From Helicobacteraceae bacterium (lineage in GTDB: Bacteria > Campylobacterota > Campylobacteria > Campylobacterales > Sulfurimonadaceae), in NCBI GenBank assembly GCA_013138865.1, contig WTBY01000007.1, positions 1 to 59,055 on the forward strand: a stretch of 59,055 bases of DNA, written 5' to 3'. The notes under the pieces were generated by a model. It had not been told where the DNA came from and did no database searches. It saw nothing but the letters and a program-made list of their open reading frames with translations. A program made the position numbers and the translations under genes. Shown piece after piece: positions 15,968 to 25,784 of this stretch. Numbering within the stretch: position 1 is the first letter of the stretch; each line of letters begins with the position of its first letter.

Positions 15968-16425
15968 GTTTAACATATACAAAAGCAACTTTAAACGATA
16001 TTGAGCAGATGCAAAGTATGGTTGCAGACGCGATCGAAGAGGGAATAATACTACCACGTAGCAATAGTGAAGTAGCAACAAATATACGTTCATACACTCT
16101 ATGTTTTGATCACAATAAAATAGTAGGATATGTTGCTTTACACATTCATAATGAAAAACTAGCAGAGGTGCGTTCATTAGTTGTAAATGAAGAGTATAGA
16201 GGTAAAGAAATAGGTTCTAAACTTGTAAATATGCTATCACATGAGGCTGAGATATTAGGTATTAAAGAGATGCTCTCTTTAACATATAAGCAGAATTTTT
16301 TTGAGAGACTAGGTTTTAAAGAGATTCCCAAAGAGTTAATCCCAGATAATAAAATATGGGCTGACTGTATTAAATGTAAATTGTTCCCACAATGCAACGA
16401 AATATCACTTATCAAGACGTTGTAG
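15964..16425 (+). CDS. GNAT acetyltransferase, short ArgA-type N-acetylglutamate synthase
   Basis: A 153-aa GNAT protein. The acetyl-CoA loop reads VVNEEYRGKEIGSKLV, preceded by the LAEVRSLVV strand, and the C-terminus has WADCIKCKLFPQC, a Cys pattern seen in short ArgA-like enzymes of bacteria and archaea. These acetylate glutamate in arginine synthesis. The assignment is by pattern; another small-molecule acetyltransferase is possible. It sits in the same engB-mrdA interval and overlaps both neighbours. Confidence 0.65.
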   Translation: MSLTYTKATLNDIEQMQSMVADAIEEGIILPRSNSEVATNIRSYTLCFDHNKIVGYVALHIHNEKLAEVRSLVVNEEYRGKEIGSKLVNMLSHEAEILGIKEMLSLTYKQNFFERLGFKEIPKELIPDNKIWADCIKCKLFPQCNEISLIKTL

Positions 16426-16847
16426 AGTCGTTTTTTCTCTTTTTAGCATTTGTGCTATATGAGTCTTTAACAAGTATATATCTTCTACTTCCACCACTAT
16501 TTGCACTACTTTTTGTATATTTTGTTTATGCACTTGATCATAACGAGTATCCAAAACTTTTTCTAGTCTCTGTAATGCTGTTAGTGTTTGAAGCTGACAA
16601 AGACTACATTTTACTTAGTTCTATTATATATAGCTTTTTTGCTTATTTTTTTATTATTCCTAAAATAAGGCAATTTGTAAATTGTAGGTCTTGTTACTCT
16701 TTTATTTACTCTATTCTGGCATACTTTGGTTTTTGGATGTTTAATTCTGTTCTAGCCAAAGTTTTTTGGTTCTTACCTCCTGAATTAGACTGGTATATGC
16801 CCTACTATATTTTAGTAGAATTTTTAATTATAAGTGTGATTTTATGA
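16392..16847 (+). CDS. MreD-like integral membrane protein
   Basis: A 151-aa protein made of about five hydrophobic helices (FFLFLAFVLYESLTSIYLLL; LFALLFVYFVYAL; IIYSFFAYFFIIP). It lies immediately upstream of mrdA with a 4-nt overlap and at the position usually taken by mreD in rod-shape operons; Campylobacter has an equivalent membrane gene here. Sequence identity to MreD is not obvious by eye. It overlaps the acetyltransferase gene by 34 nt and has no clear ribosome site, suggesting coupled translation. Confidence 0.6.
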   Translation: MQRNITYQDVVESFFLFLAFVLYESLTSIYLLLPPLFALLFVYFVYALDHNEYPKLFLVSVMLLVFEADKDYILLSSIIYSFFAYFFIIPKIRQFVNCRSCYSFIYSILAYFGFWMFNSVLAKVFWFLPPELDWYMPYYILVEFLIISVIL

Positions 16848-18628
16848 GAATTAAGTTTATTATTTCACTATTTATTCTTGTATGGATCTCACTTCTTACA
16901 AGAATATTTTATCTTTCTATACAGTCAAATAACTATTATGAGCATCTTTCATCACAAAATAGTACAAAAGTAAAATTTATACCTCCAGTAAGGGGTGAAA
17001 TTTTAGATAGAAAACTAAGACCGATTGCTATTAATAAACTTGGATTTAAAATACAGTTAAAACCACATTTAAGGTCTAAGAAAAATCTACCTAAACTTTA
17101 TGAAGAGGTAGACAATATAGTAAGTTTAATTCCTACACTTCATAGAGAAAAACTCATAAAAACATATCTTAAAAAAGACAGCTACTATAACCACGAGTTC
17201 ATAGATGTAGTTGACTTTATAACGTATGAAGAGATTATGCCTGTTTATACAAAACTAAATTTAAGAGAAAACTTGAATATTATGTCAGCACCAAAACGTT
17301 ATTATCCTAACGCCGAATTAGCAACACATGTTATAGGTTATGTTGCGAAGGCAAACAAAGCTGATATTGAGAAAGATGATACTGTAAAGCTGATCGGTAA
17401 AGTTGGACGAACAGGTATTGAAAAGTATTATAATGACTTTTTACAAGGTGAAGCTGGGCAGAGAGTTTTAAAAGTTAGTGCAAAAAATGAACTCATAAAA
17501 GAGCTTAGTTATAAAGCACCTCTTGAAGATAGACAACTAGTATTAGGAATAGATATAGAGTTACAAAAGTATATAAGTAAACTCTTTAAAGGTAAAGTAG
17601 GTGCAGTTGTAGTTATGAATGTTGATGGAACTATTATTTCAGCAGGAAGTTTCCCTGAATATAATCCTAACCTTTTTGTCTCCGGAATATCTACGAAAGA
17701 TTGGAAAAAACTTATAAGTAATGTTGACAAACCATTTACAAATAAACTTATAAATGGACTTTATCCACCGGGATCTACTATTAAAACAGGCTTGGGACTA
17801 ATATATATCACTACGGATATAAATGAGTGGTGGAAAGTAAAATGTACTGCCTCTTTTGAACTTGGTGATCGTAATTTTCGTTGTTGGAAAGAGAAAGGTC
17901 ACCATGGAACTGATATAAATAAAGCTATACGTGAGAGTTGTGATGACTATTTTTATAAAGCTAGTGTTAAAGTTGGTATCGCAAAAATGAGTGAGGGACT
18001 TCGTCGTTTTGGACTTGGTAAAAAAACAGGAATAGACTTGCCTCGTGAGTTTGTGGGAACTGTTCCTAGTAGAATGTGGAAACGTGAGAAGTATAATCGT
18101 CCGTGGTATATAGGAGAGACCCTAAACTCTTCGATCGGTCAAGGTGATTCACTTAGTTCACCTATGCAAATAACACGTTTTACAGCTCTTATGGCAACTG
18201 GTAAGCTACCAACTCCACATATAGCAACAGAAATAGGTGGTCAAAAAGTAGAAGCTGTATATGAAGATATTTTAACACCTGAAGAGAAAAAAAAGTTACC
18301 ACTTATTCAAAAAGCTATGAAAGAAGTTTGTAACCATCCAAGAGGAACAGCTACACGTTATTTGTCATCCAAAGTTAAGATGGCAGGTAAAACAGGAACA
18401 GCTCAAGTTGTAGGGATTGCTCAAGATGTGAAGAAACGTCTAAAAGAGGACCAAATGGAGTATTACAAACGATCACACGCATGGTTTACAAGCTACGCAC
18501 CATATAATAACCCACAATACGTAGTAACAGTTCTAGTAGAACACGGTGGACATGGTGGTTCAGCAGCAGGTGCTATTACCTCTAAAATTTATAATAAGCT
18601 GTTAAAACTAGGGTATATAAAGAAATAG
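16844..18628 (+). CDS. mrdA: Penicillin-binding protein 2 (elongasome transpeptidase)
   Basis: Transpeptidase that crosslinks peptidoglycan in lateral wall growth. The 594-aa protein has an N-terminal membrane anchor, the PBP dimer domain (PPVRGEILDRKLRPIA at 47-62) and the transpeptidase domain with S311-TIK in PPGSTIK, S365-CD in RESCDDYFY and a late KTGTAQV box. Length is normal for PBP2. It closes the operon that began at 11277. Confidence 0.95.
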   Translation: MRIKFIISLFILVWISLLTRIFYLSIQSNNYYEHLSSQNSTKVKFIPPVRGEILDRKLRPIAINKLGFKIQLKPHLRSKKNLPKLYEEVDNIVSLIPTLHREKLIKTYLKKDSYYNHEFIDVVDFITYEEIMPVYTKLNLRENLNIMSAPKRYYPNAELATHVIGYVAKANKADIEKDDTVKLIGKVGRTGIEKYYNDFLQGEAGQRVLKVSAKNELIKELSYKAPLEDRQLVLGIDIELQKYISKLFKGKVGAVVVMNVDGTIISAGSFPEYNPNLFVSGISTKDWKKLISNVDKPFTNKLINGLYPPGSTIKTGLGLIYITTDINEWWKVKCTASFELGDRNFRCWKEKGHHGTDINKAIRESCDDYFYKASVKVGIAKMSEGLRRFGLGKKTGIDLPREFVGTVPSRMWKREKYNRPWYIGETLNSSIGQGDSLSSPMQITRFTALMATGKLPTPHIATEIGGQKVEAVYEDILTPEEKKKLPLIQKAMKEVCNHPRGTATRYLSSKVKMAGKTGTAQVVGIAQDVKKRLKEDQMEYYKRSHAWFTSYAPYNNPQYVVTVLVEHGGHGGSAAGAITSKIYNKLLKLGYIKK

Positions 18629-18668
18629 TATAGTTAGTTTGAAGTTTAAATAAAAGTAAGATTGGCAG

Positions 18669-18733
18669 GGTGTTTATCAACTGTGCATTTCTGCACATAT
18701 TGATAATTGCAGTAGATAATTCTACCTAACACC
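18669..18733. ncRNA. Predicted three-way-junction element between mrdA and ybeY
   Basis: In the 172-nt gap between convergent genes, GGTGTT (18669-18674) pairs with AACACC (18728-18733). Inside are two hairpins: TATCAA-C-TGTGCA (18675-18687) with TGCACA-TA-TTGATA (18692-18705), loop TTTC; and GTAGA (18712-18716) with TCTAC (18721-18725), loop TAAT. Together they form a closed three-way junction on either strand. Neither side has a U-tract, so it is not a plain terminator. It matches no RNA family I know. It might be a small RNA, a 3' UTR structure or a miniature transposable element. Confidence 0.35.
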
Positions 18734-18800
18734 ATAGTATTTAGGTTTACATTAGAGCCAATAATGTTCCAGTAATTAAATCGGGCAGTTTTCATATTAC

Positions 18801-19220
18801 TTAAATAGAATTTCTTATAATTAAACTTTTTGGTAGAGAGTAATTCTTTATTAGCTCTTCCTCTTTCTTTCTCATCTCACCATTGTCAACTTCATGATCA
18901 TAGCCCAAAATATGTAAAAGTCCATGTATAAAGAGTAGTGTAAACTCATCTTGGGCACTATGTTTAAACTCATTTGAACCGCTCTTTATAAACTCATATG
19001 AGATAACTATACTTCCAAGTGGACTCATAGGTGAGTCTTCATAAGGAAAGCTTAAAACATCAGTTTCTTTATCTATACCTCTATGCTCTTTATTAATAAC
19101 TTGTATCTCTTTGTTATTAGTTATTATAAGCTCTATAAGACGATCACTAAAACTAGTAGCTATCTCTTCTATAAGAGTTAAATCAGGTAAAAATTCTACT
19201 CTATTATCTAGCTCAATCAT
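18801..19220 (-). CDS. ybeY: Endoribonuclease YbeY (rRNA maturation)
   Basis: A 139-aa metal-dependent RNase acting in 16S rRNA 3'-end processing and ribosome quality control. The zinc motif H-G-x-x-H-x-x-G-Y-D-H is present as HGLLHILGYDHEVD, preceded by DVLSFPYEDSPM. It overlaps pdxA by 8 nt and is the last gene of a pdxJ-pdxA-ybeY unit. Confidence 0.94.
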   Translation of the reverse strand: MIELDNRVEFLPDLTLIEEIATSFSDRLIELIITNNKEIQVINKEHRGIDKETDVLSFPYEDSPMSPLGSIVISYEFIKSGSNEFKHSAQDEFTLLFIHGLLHILGYDHEVDNGEMRKKEEELIKNYSLPKSLIIRNSI

Positions 19221-20136
19221 CTCTTAGCTCACTCTGCTTTATTGCACTTTTTAGAGCATTTATGTAACTAGTTGTAGAAGCTACTTTTTTATAAGCTATA
19301 TCGAATGCAGTTCCATGATCAACACTTGTTCTTACTATGGGTAAGTTAAGAGAGACATTTATACTCTCATCAAAATACAGAGCTTTTAGAGGTGCTAAAC
19401 CTTGATCATGATACATAGCACAGATATATTTATAGTTTTTACGAAAGTGAGGAGTAAAAGCGATATCTGGTACGATCGCACCTTCAAAAATAGTCTTTCC
19501 AATTTTTGCATTTGCAATAGTGATCGCAGACTCTATAACTCTCTCTTCATCACCTAATACTCCATTGTCACCAGCATGAGGATTAAGACCTAAAACAGCT
19601 ACTTTTTTATCTTCTATAGAGTTATGTAAGTTTAGTAAAAATGTTACAAGCTTATCTTCTTGAATAGTTGAAGAGACTTCTTTAAGTGGAATGTGCTCTG
19701 TATATAGTGGAACAAATAACTCTTCACAACCTAACATCATAATAGCGTCAGCTTTAAAGTGATCGCGAAGCATATCGGTATGACCTTTATAACTTAACCC
19801 AGCCATCTCCCAAGCCTCTTTATTTATGGGTAACGTAACAACAGCATCAGCTTCACCCTTTTCACAAAGTTCTATGGCACTTAAAAAAGAGTTATACGAG
19901 AACTCTCCACTTGAAGCAGTTACTTTTGCAACTTCGATCTCAAATTTACCTTTTACATTTTGTAAATTCATAGAAGTTGTAGGCTTGAAGTTTAAAAGTT
20001 TTATAGCTTTTAATAACATAGTTTGGTTTATACAGTAAATAGGTGAACAAAACTTAGAGATCTCATCATGACAACGAAGAATAATATCCATTCCGACACC
20101 ATTAAGATCTCCAACACTTATAGCAAGATGTTTCAC
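19213..20136 (-). CDS. pdxA: 4-Hydroxythreonine-4-phosphate dehydrogenase
   Basis: Oxidises 4-phosphohydroxy-L-threonine, producing the amino-ketone that PdxJ condenses to pyridoxine phosphate. The 307-aa protein has the metal and substrate residues in KGHTDMLRDHF, LGLNPHAGDNGVLGDEE and AMYHDQGLAPLKAL. It shares one base with the end of pdxJ, so both enzymes of the pathway's final stage are co-translated. Confidence 0.95.
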   Translation of the reverse strand: MKHLAISVGDLNGVGMDIILRCHDEISKFCSPIYCINQTMLLKAIKLLNFKPTTSMNLQNVKGKFEIEVAKVTASSGEFSYNSFLSAIELCEKGEADAVVTLPINKEAWEMAGLSYKGHTDMLRDHFKADAIMMLGCEELFVPLYTEHIPLKEVSSTIQEDKLVTFLLNLHNSIEDKKVAVLGLNPHAGDNGVLGDEERVIESAITIANAKIGKTIFEGAIVPDIAFTPHFRKNYKYICAMYHDQGLAPLKALYFDESINVSLNLPIVRTSVDHGTAFDIAYKKVASTTSYINALKSAIKQSELRDD

Positions 20137-20915
20137 TATTTTACTAGCTCTTTCATGTCACTAACAGCGGTTGCAAGACCTGTAAAAACAGAACGAGCTA
20201 TTATACTTTGACCTATATTTAACTCACTAATAGTTTGAATATTTCTAATTAAAGATACGTTTTGATAGTTAAGTCCATGACCCGCTGCAACTTCTAGATT
20301 TAGTTCTAGTGCTCGAGTTGCAGACTCCTCGATCGCATTTAAAGAGTCTTCAAGCTTTGAATTTAAAATATGGCGAGGAAGTTTTAGCTCTTCTATGGCG
20401 TGATGAGAGTAGGGAAGTGAACTGTTTAGCATTGCATAAATATTTGCAAACATTCCTGTGTGAAGTTCAACCATATCTGCTCCAAGCTTACTTGATAGTT
20501 CGATCATCTCTATAGTTGGATCTATAAATAGTGAAACATCTATTTGCGCTTGTTTTAACTGAGCTATAACTTCTGCGATCGCTTTGTTTTGAGTTTTAAG
20601 ATCGAGTCCACCCTCTGTTGTAACCTCTTCACGTTTTTCAGGAACAAGTGTTACACGGTGAGGTTTAAGCTCACACATAATATCTATAATATCTTGATCG
20701 ATCGCACACTCTAAGTTTACTGGTAGTGAGCTACTTTGAATAATCTTAACACAATCAGCATCTTGAATATGACGACGATCTTCACGCAGATGAATGGTAA
20801 TTTGATCAGCTCCATTTTGAGCACAAATAGCTAGTGCCATAAGTGGATCAGGGTCGTTTATTTTTCTTGCTTCTCTTAAAACTGCTATGTGATCTATATT
20901 TACGCCTAGTGTCAT
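20136..20915 (-). CDS. pdxJ: Pyridoxine 5'-phosphate synthase
   Basis: Condenses 1-deoxyxylulose 5-phosphate with 3-amino-2-oxopropyl phosphate to make PNP, the last step of DXP-dependent vitamin B6 synthesis. I start it at ATG 20915 (MTLGVNIDHIAVLREARK), which has AAGGA 8 nt upstream and gives the usual roughly 259 aa; an ATG 57 nt earlier adds an unlikely extension. Motifs: ITIHLREDRRHIQDADC, VTLVPEKREEVTTEGGLD, VAAGHGLNYQNV. Confidence 0.95.
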   Translation of the reverse strand: MTLGVNIDHIAVLREARKINDPDPLMALAICAQNGADQITIHLREDRRHIQDADCVKIIQSSSLPVNLECAIDQDIIDIMCELKPHRVTLVPEKREEVTTEGGLDLKTQNKAIAEVIAQLKQAQIDVSLFIDPTIEMIELSSKLGADMVELHTGMFANIYAMLNSSLPYSHHAIEELKLPRHILNSKLEDSLNAIEESATRALELNLEVAAGHGLNYQNVSLIRNIQTISELNIGQSIIARSVFTGLATAVSDMKELVK

Positions 20916-20983
20916 ACTAAATTCCTTATATTTTGATGAGAATTGTAGCATTTTAGAGATATACTTTTGCATAAAGGGGTTTT

Positions 20984-21325
20984 ATGGAACTTGATATACC
21001 TACACTTATGATGATATTTTTTGTTATAGCACTAGTTATTAGTATTTGGAAAATATATGTTTTCTTACCAGATCGAACACTAGCTGATGATGATCGAACA
21101 GAAGCTTCGGAATCTGAACTTATAGAGTTAATGTTAAAGGCTATAAAGAATAGTTCTAAAGTTCCAATACTTTCAGAGTTGTATGAAGCAATTGAAAATG
21201 ATGAAGGTTTCGATAAAAAGCACTACTGGAGATTTAATCAAAATAGACTTAATCAGCTTTTAAACCACTACTATTCGTTAAATAATGATTTAAACTCTAT
21301 TGAAGATATTTATAAAAGTGTATAA
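20984..21325 (+). CDS. Membrane-anchored small protein, unknown
   Basis: A 113-aa protein with one N-terminal membrane helix (TLMMIFFVIALVISIWKIYV) and a mainly helical, acidic cytoplasmic part (ASESELIELMLKAIKNSSKV; RFNQNRLNQLLNHYYSL). A good AAGGGG ribosome site precedes the ATG. It starts 68 nt from the divergent pdxJ start and ends at a strong hairpin. I do not recognise the family. Confidence 0.6.
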   Translation: MELDIPTLMMIFFVIALVISIWKIYVFLPDRTLADDDRTEASESELIELMLKAIKNSSKVPILSELYEAIENDEGFDKKHYWRFNQNRLNQLLNHYYSLNNDLNSIEDIYKSV

Positions 21326-21348
21326 GTGACAGGAGAGTTCCTGTCACT
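21325..21348. terminator. Hairpin between convergent genes (bidirectional terminator candidate)
   Basis: AGTGACAGGA (21325-21334) and TCCTGTCACT (21339-21348) form a perfect 10-bp stem with a GAGT loop, starting at the stop codon of the upstream plus-strand gene and 15 nt beyond the adk stop on the other strand. Flanking U-runs are weak on both sides. Confidence 0.55.
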
Positions 21349-21362
21349 ATGAAAAGCTAAAA

Positions 21363-21935
21363 CTAAATTTTACTTTTCACAAATGCTTCCATCTCATCAA
21401 CAATCTCTTCAATAGTACGCTCACCATTGATTTTAGTTAATAAGTTCTTAGCTTCATAAAATTTTTGAATTTCAGCTAAAGGCTCAGTATAAACTTTCAT
21501 ACGGTTGTCAAAAACTTCGTTATTATCATCCGCTCCACGAGCACGACCTAAAACACGATCACGAGCAACTTCTTCACTAACTGTAACTTCTATAACGCTT
21601 ACAAGCTCTACACTATCTTCATTAGTTAGGTATTTATCAAGCTCCTCCATTTGCTCATTACTTCTTGGGTAACCATCGATCACAACATTAGCAGTTGGAG
21701 CATTTTTAATAGCTGTAACAATAGTCTCTATAACGATTTCTATTGGAACTAAGTTACCTTTAGAGATATAACCTTCAATAGTTTTACCTCGCTCACTACC
21801 ACTAGCAACTTCTGCTCTAAACATATCACCTGTTGAGTAGTGTTTAATTAACTCAGGGTTCTTTTCAGCTATTAGCTCTGCATCTGTTGTTTTACCACTT
21901 CCTGGTGCGCCTATAATTAAAAATAGTTTTTTCAT
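21363..21935 (-). CDS. adk: Adenylate kinase, short form
   Basis: Interconverts ATP + AMP and 2 ADP. The 190-aa protein has the P-loop GAPGSGKTT at 9-17, the NMP-binding [17 protein letters not shown] and [14 protein letters not shown], and a short lid ([17 protein letters not shown]) without the zinc-binding insertion, as in UMP-CMP-kinase-like short forms. It follows aspS with 4 nt between them. Confidence 0.9.
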   Translation of the reverse strand: MKKLFLIIGAPGSGKTTDAELIAEKNPELIKHYSTGDMFRAEVASGSERGKTIEGYISKGNLVPIEIVIETIVTAIKNAPTANVVIDGYPRSNEQMEELDKYLTNEDSVELVSVIEVTVSEEVARDRVLGRARGADDNNEVFDNRMKVYTEPLAEIQKFYEAKNLLTKINGERTIEEIVDEMEAFVKSKI

Positions 21936-21939
21936 AATA

Positions 21940-23706
21940 TTATTTTTCCTCTTCTTTTTTAGTTTCTCTTAGTTTAATATGTAGATCTTTTAGTTGTGCA
22001 TTTTCAACTTTTGATGGTGCTTTTGCTAAAAGACATGAAGCTTTTTGTGTTTTAGGGAATGCTATAACATCACGAATACTTGATTTGTTAGTTAGTAGCA
22101 TTATGAGACGATCGAGTCCCATTGCAAAACCACCATGTGGAGGTGCACCAAACTTAAGTGCATCTAGTAAGAAACCAAACTCATCTTTAGCTTGCTCTTC
22201 TGAGATACCTAAAAGTTTAAATACTTCAGCTTGAGTCTCTTCTTTATGAATACGAATAGAACCACCACCAAGTTCAACACCATTTAAAACGATGTCATAA
22301 GCTATAGACTGGATGTCTTCAACACTCTCTTTATCAGTGTCAACTGGTTGAGTAAAAGGGTGGTGAAGTGCTTTTACACGTCCATCTTCAACTTCAAACA
22401 TAGGAAAGTCTACAACCCATACAAATTCAAACACATCTTCAGGGATAAGGTTCATCTTTTCATGTTCTGCTATGAAAATCCTAAAACGTCCCATATAATC
22501 AAGTACAGTTTTTTTATCACCTGCACCAAAGAAAACAACATCGCCAACTTCAAGTTCAGTTCTCTCTATGATCGCAGCGATATCTTCTTCACTAAAGAAC
22601 TTAGTAAGTGGACCTTTAAGACCATCTTCTTTCATTTGAAAGTAACCAAGACCATGTGCACCAAATTTACGTACAAAATCTTCAAAGCTTTTCATTTCAC
22701 GTTTTGAGAAAATTGTGTCAGCTTTAGGTACTTTAAGTGCTTTAATACGGTTTAAGTGAGGTTTCTTAGCGATCGAAGTAAAGATCTCATTGTCACAACG
22801 CTCAAAAATATCAATTACATCTACCATTTTAAGATCATAACGAAGATCTGGTTTATCAGATCCATACCACTCCATTGCATCTGCAAACGTGATACGGTTA
22901 AACGGAGGTTTAATATCATGTCCAGCAGCTTTAAACATAGCTACCATTACATCTTCTGCTACTTTTATAACATCTTCTTGATCACAAAAACTCATCTCAA
23001 CATCTATTTGAGTAAACTCTGGTTGACGATCAGCTCTTAAGTCTTCATCTCTAAAACATTTGGCGATTTGAAAATATTTGTCAAATCCACCAACCATTAA
23101 AAGTTGCTTGAAGATTTGTGGAGATTGTGGAAGTGCATAAAACTCACCATCATGAACACGAGAAGGCACAAGGTAGTCTCTTGCTCCCTCTGGAGTTGAC
23201 TTAGTTAAAATAGGAGTCTCAACTTCTAAAAAGTCTTGATTATCAAGCGCATTTCTAGCTGCGATAGTAACTTTTGAGCGAAGTTTAAAAGTTTCAAATA
23301 CTTTAGGATCACGTAACTCTAAGTAACGGTACTTAAGACGAATTTCTTCGTTAACATTTGGATCACCGATCACAAATGGAGTTGGTTCGCTTCTATTTTC
23401 AATAACAAGCTCAGTAACTATAACTTCTATTCCACCAGTTTTTAGTTTAGGATTTGTAAGACCTTCACCACGAGGGCGAACTTTACCTTTTATAATAAGA
23501 ACAAACTCGTCACGAACTTCATTTGCTAACTTGTGTGCAGCTTCATTATCAGCTGGATCACAAACTAGTTGAATAAGACCTGTTCTATCACGTAAGTCAA
23601 TAAAGACAATACCACCATGATCACGGTGGTTATTAACCCAACCACATAGGCTAACTTCTTCGCCTACACTATTTTCATTTAACTCTGTACATAAATGACT
23701 TCTCAA
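21940..23706 (-). CDS. aspS: Aspartyl-tRNA synthetase
   Basis: The 588-aa class II synthetase has an N-terminal OB-fold anticodon-binding domain ([20 protein letters not shown]), class II motif 2 ([18 protein letters not shown]), a bacterial GAD insertion domain and motif 3 ([14 protein letters not shown]). In this phylum AspRS is often non-discriminating and works with GatCAB, but that cannot be read directly from this sequence. It forms a unit with adk. Confidence 0.96.
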   Translation of the reverse strand: MRSHLCTELNENSVGEEVSLCGWVNNHRDHGGIVFIDLRDRTGLIQLVCDPADNEAAHKLANEVRDEFVLIIKGKVRPRGEGLTNPKLKTGGIEVIVTELVIENRSEPTPFVIGDPNVNEEIRLKYRYLELRDPKVFETFKLRSKVTIAARNALDNQDFLEVETPILTKSTPEGARDYLVPSRVHDGEFYALPQSPQIFKQLLMVGGFDKYFQIAKCFRDEDLRADRQPEFTQIDVEMSFCDQEDVIKVAEDVMVAMFKAAGHDIKPPFNRITFADAMEWYGSDKPDLRYDLKMVDVIDIFERCDNEIFTSIAKKPHLNRIKALKVPKADTIFSKREMKSFEDFVRKFGAHGLGYFQMKEDGLKGPLTKFFSEEDIAAIIERTELEVGDVVFFGAGDKKTVLDYMGRFRIFIAEHEKMNLIPEDVFEFVWVVDFPMFEVEDGRVKALHHPFTQPVDTDKESVEDIQSIAYDIVLNGVELGGGSIRIHKEETQAEVFKLLGISEEQAKDEFGFLLDALKFGAPPHGGFAMGLDRLIMLLTNKSSIRDVIAFPKTQKASCLLAKAPSKVENAQLKDLHIKLRETKKEEEK

Positions 23707-23844
23707 TTAAAGTCCTTTTTCTATTAAAAATTTTCGCGATTATATCTTAAAGTGACTTAACATTTTATTTTGTTTGAGGTGGTATGAATTATGCTACTAT
23801 TACATACTTTACAAAAAAGATTTTATATATACTCAAGGAAAACA

Positions 23845-24927
23845 ATGGATAGATTTTATTCACTAACACACTCACCAATAGAGTTTCACTTTCGCCAAAA
23901 CCCGAGAGATTTCGTCGTTGATGAAATTCCACTTTACGAATTTAGTGGAGATGGTGAACATTTGGTTTTACATATAAGAAAGAAGAAATTATCTACTTGG
24001 GATATGTTAGAGTTATTAGCATCTTATTTGGGTATTCAAAGTAAAGAGTTTGGTTACGCAGGACTAAAAGATAAAAATGCTTTGACTAAACAATACATAT
24101 CAATTCATAAAAAATATGAAGAGAAATTAGAAGATTTTAAACATGATAATATAAAAATACTTTCAAAAACTTACCATAATAATAAGATCAAAATGGGTCA
24201 CTTAAAAGGTAATCGTTTCTTTATACGTCTTAAGAAAGTAAGCTCTGTAAATGCACAAAAGATCACTACAGCATTAGAATCGATCGCACATTTTGGTATG
24301 CCAAACTTCTTTGGTTATCAACGTTTTGGTATTCATGGAGACAACTATAAAAAAGGCGAGGCTATCTTAAAAGATGGTGCTAAAGAGAAAAATGTAAAAT
24401 TAAAAAGAATGTATGTGAATGCTTACCAGTCACATCTTTTTAACCTTTGGCTTTCACGTAGGTTGGAGATGCACTCTCTTCTTAGCTCATTTGGAGCTGA
24501 TGAGATTAGTGACACACTAAATATGAGTACAGCCGATGTTAAAAAACTTCAAGCTCAAAAACACCCTTTTAAACTTATAGATGGTGACGTTATGGAACAC
24601 TATCCACATGGACGTCTTTTTCACTATGAGTCTGATGAAGAGGATATTGAGCGTTTTGAAAATAGACAAATTTCTCCAACAGGTCTTTTAGCTGGTAAAA
24701 AGACAACTCATGCAACTTCACTATCTCACTTAATTGAAAAAGAGTTTGATGAAGAGATTAATATGGACGGAGCTCGCCGTTATGCTTGGGTCTTTCCTGA
24801 CAAGGTTGAGGGAGAATATAAAGAGAACGAAGCGTGGTTTGAACTACATTTTTCACTTCCAAAAGGTTCATACGCAACAGTACTAATAGAAGAAATAGCA
24901 AAACAAGAGATAAGAGCAGAGGACTAG
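23845..24927 (+). CDS. truD: tRNA pseudouridine(13) synthase TruD
   Basis: I start at ATG 23845 (MDRFYSLTHSPIEFHF) with AAGGAA 5 nt upstream, giving 360 aa; the ATG 54 nt earlier lacks a ribosome site. TruD signatures are FGYAGLKDKNALTKQY, containing the catalytic aspartate, HLKGNRFFIRLKKV and PNFFGYQRFGIHGDN, plus the family's insertion domain. It modifies U13 of tRNA-Glu in the cytoplasm. psd follows 4 nt later. Confidence 0.94.
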   Translation: MDRFYSLTHSPIEFHFRQNPRDFVVDEIPLYEFSGDGEHLVLHIRKKKLSTWDMLELLASYLGIQSKEFGYAGLKDKNALTKQYISIHKKYEEKLEDFKHDNIKILSKTYHNNKIKMGHLKGNRFFIRLKKVSSVNAQKITTALESIAHFGMPNFFGYQRFGIHGDNYKKGEAILKDGAKEKNVKLKRMYVNAYQSHLFNLWLSRRLEMHSLLSSFGADEISDTLNMSTADVKKLQAQKHPFKLIDGDVMEHYPHGRLFHYESDEEDIERFENRQISPTGLLAGKKTTHATSLSHLIEKEFDEEINMDGARRYAWVFPDKVEGEYKENEAWFELHFSLPKGSYATVLIEEIAKQEIRAED

Positions 24928-24931
24928 AAGC

Positions 24932-25750
24932 TTGAAAAGACATATAAGTAGTTTAATATCGCAGCAGTTTGGAAAGTTTGCTAACAGAGAGTTTTCAACA
25001 TGGTTTCAAAAAATTGTAAATAGTAGTTATGTAGGACTTATGGGACTTGATATGAGTGACTTTTCTCCTAGTAACTCGTACAAGTCTCTTAATAAACTCT
25101 TTACAAGAAGTTTAAATGAGAAACGCCCGTTTAGTATGGACACAGGAGATTTGATCTCTCCTTGTGACTCATTTATAAGTGAATGTGGAGAGATAGAAGA
25201 GCGAAGAGCTCTGCAAATTAAAGGTATGAGTTATAGTGTTGATGATCTTTTAGGTGAACATATAGCTCAAAGCGAAAAAAATAAACTTAAAAATGGTACT
25301 TTTATAAACTTCTACTTATCTCCAAAAGATTACCATCGTTACCATGTTCCTATTAATTTAAAAGTTACTAAGGCTGTACACATACCAGGAAAGCTATACC
25401 CTGTAAATATGCCTTATCTACGTAAACAATTGAATCTTTTTATAGAGAATGAACGTGTAGTTATAGAGTGTGAAACAACGGATCAAAAACGTTTTTATAT
25501 GATCTTGGTTGGAGCACTTAATGTTGGTGTTATGAATGTCTCTTTTGAGCCAAGTATTAAAACGAACTCTGAAAAGAGAGAACCAACACTTTATGAGTAT
25601 GAAGAGTTACACCTTAACAAAGGTGATGATTTTGGATGTTTTGAAATGGGTAGTACGATCGTGATCGTAGCTGAGGAAAATATGTTAGAAATAGGTGTTA
25701 AAGAGGGTGAAGATGTTCGCTTTGCTCAAAATATAGCAAAGCTAATTTAA
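24932..25750 (+). CDS. psd: Phosphatidylserine decarboxylase proenzyme
   Basis: Makes phosphatidylethanolamine from phosphatidylserine in the inner membrane. The 272-aa protein starts with TTG and contains SPCDSFISECGEI, the active-site HRYHVPINLKV, and the pyruvoyl self-cleavage site GST within CFEMGSTIVIVAE near the C-terminus. Cleavage before that serine yields alpha and beta chains. It is coupled to truD, as often seen in this phylum. Confidence 0.93.
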   Translation: MKRHISSLISQQFGKFANREFSTWFQKIVNSSYVGLMGLDMSDFSPSNSYKSLNKLFTRSLNEKRPFSMDTGDLISPCDSFISECGEIEERRALQIKGMSYSVDDLLGEHIAQSEKNKLKNGTFINFYLSPKDYHRYHVPINLKVTKAVHIPGKLYPVNMPYLRKQLNLFIENERVVIECETTDQKRFYMILVGALNVGVMNVSFEPSIKTNSEKREPTLYEYEELHLNKGDDFGCFEMGSTIVIVAEENMLEIGVKEGEDVRFAQNIAKLI

Positions 25751-25760
25751 TAAAGAGAAA

Positions 25761-25784
25761 AAGCCTTTAATTTTTTATAGGCTT
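25761..25784 (-). terminator. Possible terminator of the 506-aa gene
   Basis: On the minus strand AAGCCT (25784-25779) pairs with AGGCTT (25766-25761), with a 12-nt AT loop that includes the gene's stop codon, followed by TTTCTCTTTA. The stem is short, so support is moderate. Confidence 0.4.

Noticed and set aside
18669-18733. The same structure read as an attC site, since GTTAGGT occurs on the minus strand
   Set aside because: The matching core at the opposite end is missing and the structure is a three-way junction, not a simple imperfect hairpin.
22348-23040. Two open frames on the plus strand inside aspS
   Set aside because: Antisense shadows of the synthetase, rich in F, I, K and H without domain patterns.
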